Positions 52,013 to 61,659 of a stretch of 64,000 bases of DNA are shown in pieces. The position numbers were made by a program, and so were the translations under genes. Each line of letters starts with the position of its first letter. The stretch's first letter is position 1. Origin of the DNA: Stenotrophomonas maltophilia (lineage in GTDB: Bacteria > Pseudomonadota > Gammaproteobacteria > Xanthomonadales > Xanthomonadaceae). The stretch is taken from the NCBI RefSeq assembly GCF_002138415.1, contig NZ_CP015612.1, forward strand, positions 1,032,001 to 1,096,000, given 5' to 3'. Below the pieces are notes generated by a model, which was not told the DNA's origin, did not search any database, and saw only the letters and a list, made by a program, of their open reading frames with translations.

Positions 52013-53191
52013 ATGATCCTTCCGAACCCCCCCCGTCCGTACCGCGCCTGGCGGCTGCCACGAACCGTGGGCCTGCCGCTGCTGGCACTTGCCCTGGCCG
52101 GCCTGCTCAGCGCCTGCGGCAAGGACGCGCCCAAGCCCGGCGCGACGACGCCTGAGGTGACGGTGCTGACCCTGCGCAGCCAGCCGCTGGCACTGCAGCA
52201 GGAACTGCCCGGGCGCAGCGTCGCCTCGCAGGAATCGGACGTGCGCCCGCAGGTCGATGGCGTGCTGGTGAAGCGGCTGTTCGAGCAGGGCCAGTGGGTG
52301 AAGGCCGGGCAGCCACTGTTCCAGATCGAGCCGGCGCTGTACCAGGCGGCGCTGAACGAGGCGCAGGCCAACCTGAAGACCGCCGAGGCCGCTGCGGTGA
52401 CCGCGCGCCTGCGGGCGCAGCGCATGCAGGCGCTGGGCAAGGACCAGCTGGCCGCGCGCCAGGACGTGGACGATGCGATCGCCAGCGACCAGCAGGCTGC
52501 CGCCGCCGCGCAGGCCGCACGCGCCGCACGTGACACGGCCGGCACACGGCTGGGGTTTGCCACGGTGACCTCGCCCATTGCCGGGCGCATCGGCCGCGCG
52601 CTGTTCACGCCGGGGGCGCTGGTAACCTCCGGCCAGGCCGACCCACTGGCACGGGTGCAGCAGATGGACCCGATGAACGTTGACATCACCCAGTCCAGCA
52701 ATGAGTACCTGGCACTGCGCCGCGCCATCGCCGATGGAGGCGTGCAGGCCGATACTGCGCCGGTGCGGCTGCGCCTGTCCGATGGCACCGACTACCCGCT
52801 GCCCGGCACGCTGGAATTCGCCGACGTCGACGTCCAGCAGGAAACCGGCAGCATCACCCTGCGGGCGCGTTTCCCCAACCCGGATGGGCAGCTGCTGCCG
52901 GGCATGTATGTGCGCGCATTGGTGGGGCAGGGGACCCGCCAGCAGGCGCTGCTGGTGCCACAGGCGGCGGTCGATCGCAGCCCCAAGGGCGAGGCGCAGG
53001 CGTGGTTGGTGGGCAAGGACGGCAAGGTGCGGCTGCGCCTGTTCCGCACCGCGCGTGCGGTGGGCGATCAGTGGCTGGTACTCGATGGCCTGGCCGCCGG
53101 TGAGCAGGTGGTGGTAGCCGGCGCGCAGGGCCTGGCCGATGGCATGACGGTACGGGTGAAGCCTGCGCCGGCACCGGCCGGGAAGGACTGA
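52013..53191 (+). CDS. RND efflux periplasmic adaptor (membrane-fusion protein)
   Basis: A 392-aa lipoprotein with signal LALALAGLLSAC (lipobox LSAC) and the HlyD/AcrA layout: barrel-sandwich start RPQVDGVLVKRLFEQGQWV, hairpin (LNEAQANLKTAEAAAVTARL), then SPIAGRIGRALFTPGALV, beta-barrel and membrane-proximal domains. It bridges the RND pump to an outer-membrane channel. A possible promoter includes TATATT at 51970-51975. It is four bases from the pump gene. Confidence 0.92.
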   Translation: MILPNPPRPYRAWRLPRTVGLPLLALALAGLLSACGKDAPKPGATTPEVTVLTLRSQPLALQQELPGRSVASQESDVRPQVDGVLVKRLFEQGQWVKAGQPLFQIEPALYQAALNEAQANLKTAEAAAVTARLRAQRMQALGKDQLAARQDVDDAIASDQQAAAAAQAARAARDTAGTRLGFATVTSPIAGRIGRALFTPGALVTSGQADPLARVQQMDPMNVDITQSSNEYLALRRAIADGGVQADTAPVRLRLSDGTDYPLPGTLEFADVDVQQETGSITLRARFPNPDGQLLPGMYVRALVGQGTRQQALLVPQAAVDRSPKGEAQAWLVGKDGKVRLRLFRTARAVGDQWLVLDGLAAGEQVVVAGAQGLADGMTVRVKPAPAPAGKD

Positions 53192-53195
53192 GCAG

Positions 53196-56100
53196 ATGCT
53201 GCCGCGCTTCTTCATCCATCGCCCGGTATTCGCCTGGGTCCTGGCGATCTGCATCATGGCCTTCGGCACCATCGCGGTGACCCAGCTGCCGGTGGAGCAG
53301 TACCCGGACATCGCACCACCACAGGTCAACATCACCGCGAACTACACCGGTGCCTCGGCGCAGACGGTGGAAGACAGCGTCACCCAGGTGATCGAACAGC
53401 AGATCAAAGGCATCGACCACCTGTTGTATTTCTCGTCCACCAGTTCGTCATCGGGGCAGGCGCGCATCACGGTCACCTTCGACCAGAGCGCCAACCCCGA
53501 TATCGCCCAGGTGCAGGTGCAGAACAGCGTCAACCAGGCCATCAACCGGCTGCCGCAGGAAGTGCAGCAGCAGGGCGTGACGGTAGCCAAATCGCAGGGC
53601 GATTCGCTGATGGTGGTCTCGCTGTACGACACCAGCCGGCGCATGGAGCGGGTGGACGTCTCCGATTTCCTTGTCAGCAATGTGCAGGATCCGATCAGCC
53701 GCATTCCCGGTGTCGGCGAGATCAACGTGTTCGGCTCGGCCTATGCGATGCGCGTGTGGCTGGACCCGCACAAGCTGCGCGCCTATGACCTGATGCCGTC
53801 GGACGTGCGCGCCGCGATCCAGGCGCAGAACACCCAGGTCACGGCCGGTGAGCTGGGGGCGTTGCCCTCCAGCGCGACGCAGAGCCTGAATGCCACGGTC
53901 AGTGCCCAGTCGCGCCTGCAGACCCCCGAGCAGTTCCGCGCGATCATCCTGCGCACGCTGCCCAATGGTGCTGCGGTGTTGCTGGGCGACGTCGCACGGG
54001 TCGAGATCGGCGCTGAGAACTATCAGACCAGCAGCTATCTCAACGGCTATCCGGCGGCCGGCTTCTCGGTGACCCTGGCCTCGGGTGCCAACGCATTGGC
54101 CACCGCCGACGCGGTGCGCGCGGAGATCGAACGGCTGCGGCCGACTTTCCCGCCCGGCCTGCAGGTGGCCTACCCACGTGACAGCACACCGTTCGTGCGG
54201 GTCTCGATCGAGGGGGTCATCCATACCCTCATCGAAGCCATCGTGCTGGTGGTGGTGGTGATGTTCCTGTTCCTGCAGAACCTGCGCGCCACGCTGATTC
54301 CGGCGATCACGGTGCCGGTGGTGCTGCTGGGCACGTTCGGCGTGCTGGCCGTTGCCGGATTCACCATCAACACACTGACCCTGTTCGCGATGGTGCTGGC
54401 GATCGGCCTGCTGGTCGACGATGCGATCGTGGTGGTGGAGAACGTGGAGCGCATCATCCACGACGAGCGTCTGCCACCGCGCGAAGCGACCGAAAAATCG
54501 ATGGGCGAGATCACCGGCGCATTGGTTGGCATTACCGTGGTGCTGGGCGCGGTGTTCCTGCCGATGGCGCTGTTCGGTGGTTCCACCGGCATCATCTACC
54601 GGCAGTTCTCGATCACGATTGCGTCTGCCATGGCATTGTCGGCGCTGGTGGCGCTGACGCTGACCCCGGCGCTGTGCGCGACCCTGCTCAAGCCTTCTTC
54701 GGCGCAGAAACCACAGGGTCGTTTCTTCCGGGCGTTCAACCGGGGCGTCGAGCGCAGCCAGTTGGCCTACCAGGGCAGACTCGGCGGCGTCGTCTCCCGG
54801 CCGCGGCGTTGGATGGCGTTCTACCTGCTGCTGGTGGTCGCCATGGTCGCGCTGTATGCGCGGATGCCCACCGGCTTCCTGCCGGTGGAGGACCAGGGCC
54901 AGGTGACCTTCCAGTTCTCCACGCCGGAAGGCACACCGATGGCGCGTACCGAGGCGCTGGGCGAGCAGATCAGCCGCTACTTCATGGAGCACGAGAAGCA
55001 GAACCTGGACGTGGTGTTCGTGGTGGTCGGCCGCAACAATGCCGGCACCGGCCAGAACGCCGGGCAGGGCTTCCTCGCACTCAAGCCGTGGGATGAGCGC
55101 ACGGGTGACAACACCGCTGCGGCGATCATCACGCGAGCCAATGCCTACTTCCGCCGCTTGCCGGATGCCAGGGTCAATGTACTGGCACCGCCGGCGGTGC
55201 GTGGGCTGGGCCAGTCCAGTGGTTTCGAACTGTGGCTGCAGGACACCAGTGCGGCCGGGCGCGTGGCGCTGCAGGCAGCGCAGGAAAAGGTGGTGCGTGC
55301 GGCCGGCGAAGACGATGGGCTCACTTCGGTGCGCCTGAACGGCCTGGGTGACAAGGCCGAGCTGCGGCTGGACATCGACCATGCCCAGGCCAGTGCACTG
55401 GGCCTTGCCCAGGCCGACATCAATTCCACGCTGTCGGCGGCCTGGGGCGGCAGTTACATCAACGATTTCCTCGATCGTGGCCGGGTCAAGCGGGTCTACA
55501 TGCAGGGCGACCAGCCCTACCGCAGCGTGCCCGACGACATCGGCCAGTGGTATGTGCGCGGTGGCAACGGCCAGATGGCGTCGTTCGCCAGCTTCGCTAG
55601 CAGCCACTGGGCGCGCGGGCCGCAGCTGCAGCAGCGCTTCAACGGCCTGCCGGCGATGCAGATCCAGGGCAGCGCCGCTGAAGGGCGCAGCTCGGGCGAG
55701 GCGATGCAGCGCATGCAGGCGCTGGTTGCCGATCAACCCGGGTTCGACCTGCAGTGGAGTGGCCTGTCCTACCAGGAACAGCTGGCCAGCAACCAGACGT
55801 TGTGGCTGTACACCGCCTCCATTGCTTTCATTTTCCTGTGCCTGGCAGCGCTCTATGAGAGCTGGACGGTGCCGGTGGCGGTGGTGCTGGTGATCCCGCT
55901 GGGCGTGATCGGTACGGTGCTGGCGACCACCGCGGCCGGGTTCGTCAACGACATCTACTTCCAGGTCGGTCTGCTGACCACCATCGGCCTTTCGGCCAAG
56001 AACGCGATCCTGATCGTGGAGTTTGCCCAGGCACGCTATCGCGCCGGCAGTTCGGCGGTGGAGGCTGCGCTGCAGGGCGCACGCCTGCGCCTGCGTCCGA

Positions 56101-56297
56101 TCGTGATGACGTCGTTGGCCTTTGTGGCCGGTGTGATTCCGTTGGCGTTGGCCACCGGTGCGGGTGCGGTCAGCCGTCGTGAAATCGGCATGAGCGTGAT
56201 CGGTGGCATGGTCTCCGGCACTTTGCTGGCGGTGCTGCTGGTGCCGCTGTTCTTCGTGCTGGTGCGCCGCCTGGGACGTTCACGGCCGCAGGACTGA
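53196..56297 (+). CDS. RND multidrug efflux pump (HAE1 family)
   Basis: The 1033-aa AcrB-type transporter starts MLPRFFIHRPVFAWVLAICI. The proton-relay Asp pair is in AIGLLVDDAIVVVENVERI (TM4), and there are two large periplasmic loops (TVEDSVTQVIEQQIKGIDHL; GFLALKPWDERTG) and a C-terminal TTIGLSAKNAILIVEFAQAR. No outer-membrane gene follows, so it must borrow a TolC-type channel. With a divergent two-component system this matches the layout of SmeYZ, but paralogues exist and the symbol is not assigned. Confidence 0.94.
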   Translation: MLPRFFIHRPVFAWVLAICIMAFGTIAVTQLPVEQYPDIAPPQVNITANYTGASAQTVEDSVTQVIEQQIKGIDHLLYFSSTSSSSGQARITVTFDQSANPDIAQVQVQNSVNQAINRLPQEVQQQGVTVAKSQGDSLMVVSLYDTSRRMERVDVSDFLVSNVQDPISRIPGVGEINVFGSAYAMRVWLDPHKLRAYDLMPSDVRAAIQAQNTQVTAGELGALPSSATQSLNATVSAQSRLQTPEQFRAIILRTLPNGAAVLLGDVARVEIGAENYQTSSYLNGYPAAGFSVTLASGANALATADAVRAEIERLRPTFPPGLQVAYPRDSTPFVRVSIEGVIHTLIEAIVLVVVVMFLFLQNLRATLIPAITVPVVLLGTFGVLAVAGFTINTLTLFAMVLAIGLLVDDAIVVVENVERIIHDERLPPREATEKSMGEITGALVGITVVLGAVFLPMALFGGSTGIIYRQFSITIASAMALSALVALTLTPALCATLLKPSSAQKPQGRFFRAFNRGVERSQLAYQGRLGGVVSRPRRWMAFYLLLVVAMVALYARMPTGFLPVEDQGQVTFQFSTPEGTPMARTEALGEQISRYFMEHEKQNLDVVFVVVGRNNAGTGQNAGQGFLALKPWDERTGDNTAAAIITRANAYFRRLPDARVNVLAPPAVRGLGQSSGFELWLQDTSAAGRVALQAAQEKVVRAAGEDDGLTSVRLNGLGDKAELRLDIDHAQASALGLAQADINSTLSAAWGGSYINDFLDRGRVKRVYMQGDQPYRSVPDDIGQWYVRGGNGQMASFASFASSHWARGPQLQQRFNGLPAMQIQGSAAEGRSSGEAMQRMQALVADQPGFDLQWSGLSYQEQLASNQTLWLYTASIAFIFLCLAALYESWTVPVAVVLVIPLGVIGTVLATTAAGFVNDIYFQVGLLTTIGLSAKNAILIVEFAQARYRAGSSAVEAALQGARLRLRPIVMTSLAFVAGVIPLALATGAGAVSRREIGMSVIGGMVSGTLLAVLLVPLFFVLVRRLGRSRPQD

Positions 56298-56397
56298 GGC
56301 GGTGCGCGGTTGTCATCTGGCTGCCGCAGCACCCTCACCCGTTCTTTGCCCAGGTGTCGCTAACGTAGGTCGTCCCCGTCCCCCACGGAGACCCGCC

Positions 56398-56571
56398 ATG
56401 TGGCTGCTTGACCATCTCTGGCCCAGCCGTAGACCGCTTCCTCCCCCGGTTGCGGACGCACCGCAGGGGCCGCCACGCCGTCCCTGGCTGAAGCGTCCGG
56501 CGCGGGCCGGGCGCAGCGGCATGGCGCCCTGGCAGAAGGTCGCCACGCCGCTACGGCGCACGCGCCACTAG
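56398..56571 (+). CDS. Short Pro/Arg-rich hypothetical ORF, 57 aa
   Basis: MWLLDHLWPSRRPLPPPVAD starts after CGGAGACCCGCC, an acceptable ribosome-binding site, and ends at a TAG that overlaps the stop of the convergent GFA gene. The composition (Pro, Arg) is typical of spurious GC-rich frames too. It is retained only for its leader and its placement in a gap of 270 bp. Confidence 0.35.
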   Translation: MWLLDHLWPSRRPLPPPVADAPQGPPRRPWLKRPARAGRSGMAPWQKVATPLRRTRH

Positions 56572-56972
56572 CCGGTGCGGTCGGCGGGGTGGTTGACCCC
56601 GTCGTTGACCGGGATCACACCCAGCGCGAACGGGTCGATGCCCTCCAGGCAGGCCACGTTGTAACCGTACTGTTCCGGGTTGGAGCGGCGCCGGTGATGG
56701 GTGTAGATGCCGCACACGCCGCAGAAGTAGTGCTCGGCCACATGGGTGTTGAACTGGTACAGCTGCAGGTGGTTCTGTCCGCGCACCACCTTGAGGCCCG
56801 CGCGGGCAACGCTGGCGGCAATGGCCCCCCGGCGGCGGCACATCGAGCAGTCGCAGCGGCGCGGGTCGACGATGCCGTCCGGCAGGTCCAGCAGCAGTTC
56901 GACCGTGCCGCAATGACAGGTGGCGCGGTGCTGGGGTTGGACCGGAACGCCGGCCACGGAAGTAATGCCCAT
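56568..56972 (-). CDS. GFA-family (CENP-V/GFA) protein
   Basis: A 134-aa zinc-binding protein with the family's Cys pattern: ATCHCGTVELLLDLPDG, RRCDCSMCRRRGAIAAS and EHYFCGVCGIYTHHRR. The fold is that of glutathione-dependent formaldehyde-activating enzyme, but most short members have unknown substrates and act in unrelated detoxification. It reads towards 56298-56567 and is divergent from the DUF4105 gene. Confidence 0.88.
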   Translation of the reverse strand: MGITSVAGVPVQPQHRATCHCGTVELLLDLPDGIVDPRRCDCSMCRRRGAIAASVARAGLKVVRGQNHLQLYQFNTHVAEHYFCGVCGIYTHHRRRSNPEQYGYNVACLEGIDPFALGVIPVNDGVNHPADRTG

Positions 56973-57077
56973 CGTTGCTCCTGTGAGGTGAATCCGGCCG
57001 CATGGGCCGCCGCCGACGGTGCGCCGACGTGCCTGAACGGGCCGTAGATGCCACCGTGAACCGGCTTGTGGCTAACT

Positions 57078-58118
57078 ATGCGGCTTCGGGACCGCAACAG
57101 GATGCCAGTGAAAGCCGCAGGACGTTGGATGACAGGAAGTGCCATGGCGCTGGCAGCGCTGTGGGTGACCGGGCTGTTGGCCTATCAGATGCCGGGGCCG
57201 GGTTGGCTGGCCAACGGCGTCGCCGGGCTGTGGCTGCTGGTTGCGCTGTGGGCGTCATGGCGGGTCGCGCGGGGCCGCGCCTCGTGCCGCCTGGGCCTGG
57301 CGTTCGGTGCATCGCTGGCACTGGCCGGCCTGTGGTGGCTGCTGCTGACCCCTCGCCAGGACCGCGTATGGGCCGATGACGTGGCCCAGCGCCTGCATGT
57401 GGTGTCCTTCGATGGCCGCCATGTGGTGCTGGACAACGTGCGCGACTTCAGCTGGCGCAGCGAAACCGACTACGACGCGCGCTGGGTACGCCGCGAGTAC
57501 GATCTGGACCAGCTGCGCTCGGCCGACCTGGTGCTGTCGTACTGGATGGGGCCGGCGATTGCCCACACCCTCATCTCATTCGGTTTCGAGGATGGCCGCC
57601 ACGTGGTGTTCTCGCTGGAGATCCGCAAGGAGCGTGGCGAATCGTTCTCGGCGCTGGGTGGCTTCTTCCGCAAGTTCGAGATGACCCTGGTGGCCTCGGA
57701 AGAGACTGACATCATCCGCACCCGTACCAACGCGCGCGGCGAGGATGTGTACCTGTACCGCCTGCATGGCATGGACCGCGCGCAGCTGAAGGAACTGTTC
57801 ACCGCCTACATCGCGCAGGCGCGTGAGCTGGATGCGAAGCCGGGCTTCTACAACACGCTCACCAGCAACTGCACCACCATCGTCTTCGACCTGGCCCGGC
57901 ACATTGCGCCGCGCCTGCCGCTGGACTACCGCCTGCTGCTGTCCGGCTACCTGGCCGAGTACGCGCAGGAGGTCGGTGCGCTCGCTCCGGGTGTGCCGTA
58001 CGCCGAGCTGCATGACAAGGGCCGCATCACCCAACGTGCGCTGGACCAGGGTAGCGGCGACCAATTCTCCACCGTGATCCGCCAGGGCGTGCCTGGTACC
58101 GAGCAGGACCCGCAGTAA
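57078..58118 (+). CDS. DUF4105 (Lnb-like) membrane-anchored protein
   Basis: The 346-aa protein has N-terminal hydrophobic segments (GSAMALAALWVTGLLAYQ, GVAGLWLLVALWASWRVARG, LGLAFGASLALAGLWWLLL) and a periplasmic domain with DFSWRSETDYDARWVRREYD, THTLISFGFEDGRHVVFS-type IAHTLISFGFEDGRHVVFSL and TLTSNCTTIVFDLARHIAP (conserved NCTT). This is the DUF4105 family, papain-like in fold. The start could be 57078 or 57102. The stop overlaps the next gene's start (TAATG), so the two are coupled. Confidence 0.82.
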   Translation: MRLRDRNRMPVKAAGRWMTGSAMALAALWVTGLLAYQMPGPGWLANGVAGLWLLVALWASWRVARGRASCRLGLAFGASLALAGLWWLLLTPRQDRVWADDVAQRLHVVSFDGRHVVLDNVRDFSWRSETDYDARWVRREYDLDQLRSADLVLSYWMGPAIAHTLISFGFEDGRHVVFSLEIRKERGESFSALGGFFRKFEMTLVASEETDIIRTRTNARGEDVYLYRLHGMDRAQLKELFTAYIAQARELDAKPGFYNTLTSNCTTIVFDLARHIAPRLPLDYRLLLSGYLAEYAQEVGALAPGVPYAELHDKGRITQRALDQGSGDQFSTVIRQGVPGTEQDPQ

Positions 58119-60160
58119 TGACCCGACTCTTCCTGATCCGCTGGCAGCGCGCGCTGCCGGTGTTGTTCGCCGCCTTCCTGCTGCTGGGCAGCAGCGGCTG
58201 CGCGATGGTGACCGTCAAGCAGGTCAAATCCAGCGATTCGCTGGTCAACAAGCGCGCCGACGTGCTCAACACCGGCAAGCTCAGCCCGGCCGCGCGCGAG
58301 ACGCTCAGCGCCGCGGGCCTGGACGAATCGCAGTGCGAGAAGGACTTCCTGGTCTGCCGCAGCACGCTGCTGATGACTGATGACCTCAATGTCGAGCAGC
58401 GGCTGTCGGCGCTGTCCGAGCTGTGGGTGAAGGCTGCATTGGCGCTGACGCCAAAGAAGACCGCCGCCGGCGATCCGCCGATGAGCGATGCAGCGCTGGA
58501 CGCCTGGCTGGAAGCCGCGCGCTATGCCTATGCCTACCTGTTCTACAGCGGGCGTTCGCCGTCCGACCGCGCCTTCGAAGACCGGCAGACGCAGGTGCGC
58601 GACTACTACAACTACGCGGCCGAGAAGGCGGCAGTGGTGCTGTTCGTGCGCGCACGCGCCGCTGCGCTGGCCGGCGAGGACTATACGAAACCGCTCACGG
58701 TCGGCAGCTGGTCGCTGGCGTCCAACTACCAGCAGCTGGGCCTGAAGAGCATTCCTGCGCAGCTGGTGCCGGCCGGCACGGTCAGCTTCGTCGGCCTGCG
58801 CAGCACCTATCGCCGCGATGGCTTGGGCGCCGAGCTGGTGATGGTGATGGATCCGCCCAAGCTGGTGGCGCCGGTGATCGCACCGGATGGCCCGAAGGCC
58901 GAAACCACGCAGGACGACGAGGGCGACGAGGGCGACGAGCGCGACGAGCGCCGTGGCCGCCGCCATCGCCATGATGATTCGGTGCCCGAGTTCAGTGAGA
59001 TGTCCTCGATCAACGTCACAGCGCTGTTGCGGTTCGAGGGCAGCAGCCTGGACGATGTGATGCGCACGCGCCGGGTCGAGCTCGATGCCTATTCGCCGGA
59101 AGCCACCGAGCGCATCACCCTGCATGGCGAACAGGTGCCGCTGGCCGGCAACTTCACCGCGGCTTACGGCCTGTGGCTGGCGCAGAGTGGCTTCGCCCGG
59201 CAGTCACTGCGCACGCTGTTCGGCATGAGCGAAGGCATCGGCGAACCCCACATCTACCTGATGCAGCCGTGGGACCCGAACCGCCGCATCATCTTCATGC
59301 TGCATGGCCTGGCCAGCAGCCCGGAAGCGTGGGTGAACCTGGCCAACGAGATCATGGGCGATCCCGAGCTGCGCCAGCAGTTCCAGGTGTGGCAGGTCTA
59401 CTACCCCACCAATGCCCCGATCGCGTTGAACCGCTACGAAATCGCCAACGCGTTCAACGACACGCTCAAGCATTTCGACCCCAACGGCAGCACGCGTGCG
59501 TCGAAGGACATGGTCTACATCGGCCACAGCATGGGCGGTGTGCTGGCCCGGCTGCTGGTGAGCAACTCCGGTGATGTACTGTGGAACGACCTGCTGGCCA
59601 ATTACGATCTGAAGGGCGAGCGCCTGAAGCGCGTGCAGACCAAGCTGGGGCCGCTGCTGCACTTCAAGGCACAGCCCAACGTGGAGCGCGCGATCTTCAT
59701 CGCCGCGCCGCACCAGGGCACCGATATCGCCGGTAACAAGGTCGGTCGCCTGATCGGTCGCCTGGTGCGGCTGCCACTGACCATCCTTGGCAAGTTCGAG
59801 GATGTGTTCATGGCGCTGGCGCAGGCCGAGCAACAGGTCGACGGTACCGCCAAGCCGAAGATCCCCAACAGCATCGACAACCTCAAGGCCAGCGATCCGT
59901 TCGTGAAGGCCACCGCGCAGCTGCCGATCGAAGCAGGCCTGAAGTACCACTCGATCATCGCCCAGCGCAAGCCGGAGCTGCCAGTGGAGAAGTCCGATGA
60001 TGGGCTGGTGCCGTACTGGAGCGCGCACCTGCAGGGCGCGCTGTCGGAGAAGGTGATCATTTCCGGCCACAGCGTGCAGGAAACCCCGCAGGCGGTGCTG
60101 GAAGTGCGGCGCATCCTGCACCGGGACATCGATGACATGGGGGCCGCTGCAAATCCCTGA
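58118..60160 (+). CDS. Lipoprotein alpha/beta hydrolase
   Basis: This 680-aa protein has a lipobox (LLLGSSGC, Cys near residue 28), a long helical N-terminal half with an acidic-basic low-complexity linker (DDEGDEGDERDERRGRRHRH), and a lipase-type hydrolase domain: FMLHGLASSPEAWVNLANE (oxyanion HG) and the nucleophile IGHSMGGVLARLL with Ser471; a C-terminal ISGHSVQETPQAVLE supplies a His. It is probably an envelope esterase/lipase working with the coupled DUF4105 protein. Confidence 0.85.
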   Translation: MTRLFLIRWQRALPVLFAAFLLLGSSGCAMVTVKQVKSSDSLVNKRADVLNTGKLSPAARETLSAAGLDESQCEKDFLVCRSTLLMTDDLNVEQRLSALSELWVKAALALTPKKTAAGDPPMSDAALDAWLEAARYAYAYLFYSGRSPSDRAFEDRQTQVRDYYNYAAEKAAVVLFVRARAAALAGEDYTKPLTVGSWSLASNYQQLGLKSIPAQLVPAGTVSFVGLRSTYRRDGLGAELVMVMDPPKLVAPVIAPDGPKAETTQDDEGDEGDERDERRGRRHRHDDSVPEFSEMSSINVTALLRFEGSSLDDVMRTRRVELDAYSPEATERITLHGEQVPLAGNFTAAYGLWLAQSGFARQSLRTLFGMSEGIGEPHIYLMQPWDPNRRIIFMLHGLASSPEAWVNLANEIMGDPELRQQFQVWQVYYPTNAPIALNRYEIANAFNDTLKHFDPNGSTRASKDMVYIGHSMGGVLARLLVSNSGDVLWNDLLANYDLKGERLKRVQTKLGPLLHFKAQPNVERAIFIAAPHQGTDIAGNKVGRLIGRLVRLPLTILGKFEDVFMALAQAEQQVDGTAKPKIPNSIDNLKASDPFVKATAQLPIEAGLKYHSIIAQRKPELPVEKSDDGLVPYWSAHLQGALSEKVIISGHSVQETPQAVLEVRRILHRDIDDMGAAANP

Positions 60161-60208
60161 CCGCTACGCTCGCCGGGCCGTGCCCGGCGGAAGCGCACTG
60201 CTGGGCCC

Positions 60209-61579
60209 CTACACCCGCCGTGCGATCACCGTAGCCAGCACGGCCAGCCCGCAGGTGATCGCCAGGCACAGCAGGTAGCCCGTGTGCGGCGCGCTTTCCA
60301 CAAACATGGCGAACAGCGCGCCGGAAACCGCCAGCGCGGTGGTCACCGACAACGCCTCGCTCAGCTGCAGGGCAGAGGTATTGGCACCCTGCTCATGCGG
60401 CGCTGACAGCGACAGGGTCAGCACCGACAGGCTGGCGTAGATCATGCCCATGCCGAAACCGGTCACGGCCCAGCCAACCAGCGCGACCGGCAATGGCATC
60501 TGCTTGAACAGCACTGCCAGCGTTGCGGCGATGCCGACCGTCATCATCGCCGTGCCAACGCGCAGCAGCTGCTGTCGTGACCAGCCGCGCTGCTGGTGGC
60601 CCTGCAGCCAGGAGCCCGCGAACCAGCCCAGCGCACCGAGGCTGAGCACCGCGCCGGCCCAGCTGGGCGAGAGTCCACGTTCGCGCTGCAGCAGCAGGGG
60701 CAGATAGGCCTCGCAGGCGAAGAAGGCCGCTGCAGCGATGCCGCGCAGCGCGATCACGCTGGGCAGGCCGCGGCGCAGGACCAGTGTTCCGGCCGGCAGC
60801 AGCCGGTGCACGCAGAACAGCAGCGCCAGCATCGCCACACCGATGCAGGGCAGGGCGGCCATGCCCGGTTGCTGGCCGCCGACGTAGAGCAGCAGCGCGG
60901 CCAGCGAGGCACCACTGGCCCAGCGCACCACGTTGCTGCGCTCGCCATCGTTGCCGGCCGCGACGGGGGACTGCATGCGCGCCAGCGCCGGGCGCAGCAG
61001 CAGTGCGGCCGGGACGGCCAGCAGCGGCACCGCCAGGAACACCCAGCGCCAACCGAGGTGCTGCACGATCAGGCCGCTCAGTGCCGGGCCGACCATCGAG
61101 GGCACCACCCAGCCAGCAGAGAACGCCGCGAACACCTTCGGTCGCAGGTGCTCGGGATAGCTGCGGCCAACCATCACGTACAGCGAGACCGAAATCGCGC
61201 CCGCACCCAGGCCTTGCAGCAGTCGCCCCGCTACCAGCGTGCCCATGCGCATTGCGAAGCCAGCCAGCAACAGGCCCAGCACGAAGCAGGCCAGGCCATA
61301 CCACAGTGGCCGTGCCGGGCCCTGGTGGTCGGCCCAGCGACCGGCCAGGGTCATGCCGATCACGCTGGTGGCCAGGGTGCCGCCGAACGCCAGTGCATAC
61401 AGGCGCAGGCCGTCCAGCGCCTCGGCCACGGTGGGCATGGCGGCAGCCACCGCCAGTGCCTCGAAGGCGTGCAGCGCGACCAGCGCCACCATGCCGGCGG
61501 TGGTGGTGCGGTAGCGCGGGGACAGGATCGAAGTATCGGCCGGCGCGATGGTGCCGGCGGGAGGTACGCTCGGGGTCAT
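60209..61579 (-). CDS. mfsA: MFS exporter under SoxR control, MfsA-like
   Basis: The 456-aa protein (from ATG 61579, MTPSVPPAGTIAPADTSI) has MFS motifs and 14-type helices (VALVALHAFEALAVAAAMPT, TLAGRWADHQGPARPLWYG, GRLLQGLGAGAISVSLYVMV). It is divergent from soxR with a SoxR box between them. In S. maltophilia, SoxR is reported to induce mfsA, which exports paraquat, and this locus fits that pair. Confidence 0.82.
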   Translation of the reverse strand: MTPSVPPAGTIAPADTSILSPRYRTTTAGMVALVALHAFEALAVAAAMPTVAEALDGLRLYALAFGGTLATSVIGMTLAGRWADHQGPARPLWYGLACFVLGLLLAGFAMRMGTLVAGRLLQGLGAGAISVSLYVMVGRSYPEHLRPKVFAAFSAGWVVPSMVGPALSGLIVQHLGWRWVFLAVPLLAVPAALLLRPALARMQSPVAAGNDGERSNVVRWASGASLAALLLYVGGQQPGMAALPCIGVAMLALLFCVHRLLPAGTLVLRRGLPSVIALRGIAAAAFFACEAYLPLLLQRERGLSPSWAGAVLSLGALGWFAGSWLQGHQQRGWSRQQLLRVGTAMMTVGIAATLAVLFKQMPLPVALVGWAVTGFGMGMIYASLSVLTLSLSAPHEQGANTSALQLSEALSVTTALAVSGALFAMFVESAPHTGYLLCLAITCGLAVLATVIARRV

Positions 61580-61633
61580 ACGGGTCAGGTGCGGGCCGCG
61601 CTTGTCAACAAGCGGCGAAGATAGCAGCATGAC

Positions 61634-61653
61634 ACCTCAACAACGGTTGAGGT
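61634..61653. promoter_or_regulatory. SoxR box between mfsA and soxR
   Basis: CCTCAACAACGGTTGAGG (61635-61652) is an 18-bp dyad with perfect 7-bp arms, the same length and arm sequence as canonical SoxR boxes. On the minus strand, TTGACC and CATGCT flank it with a 19-bp spacer, the long spacing typical of SoxR-activated promoters of mfsA type. Confidence 0.85.
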
Positions 61654-61659
61654 CAAGCA

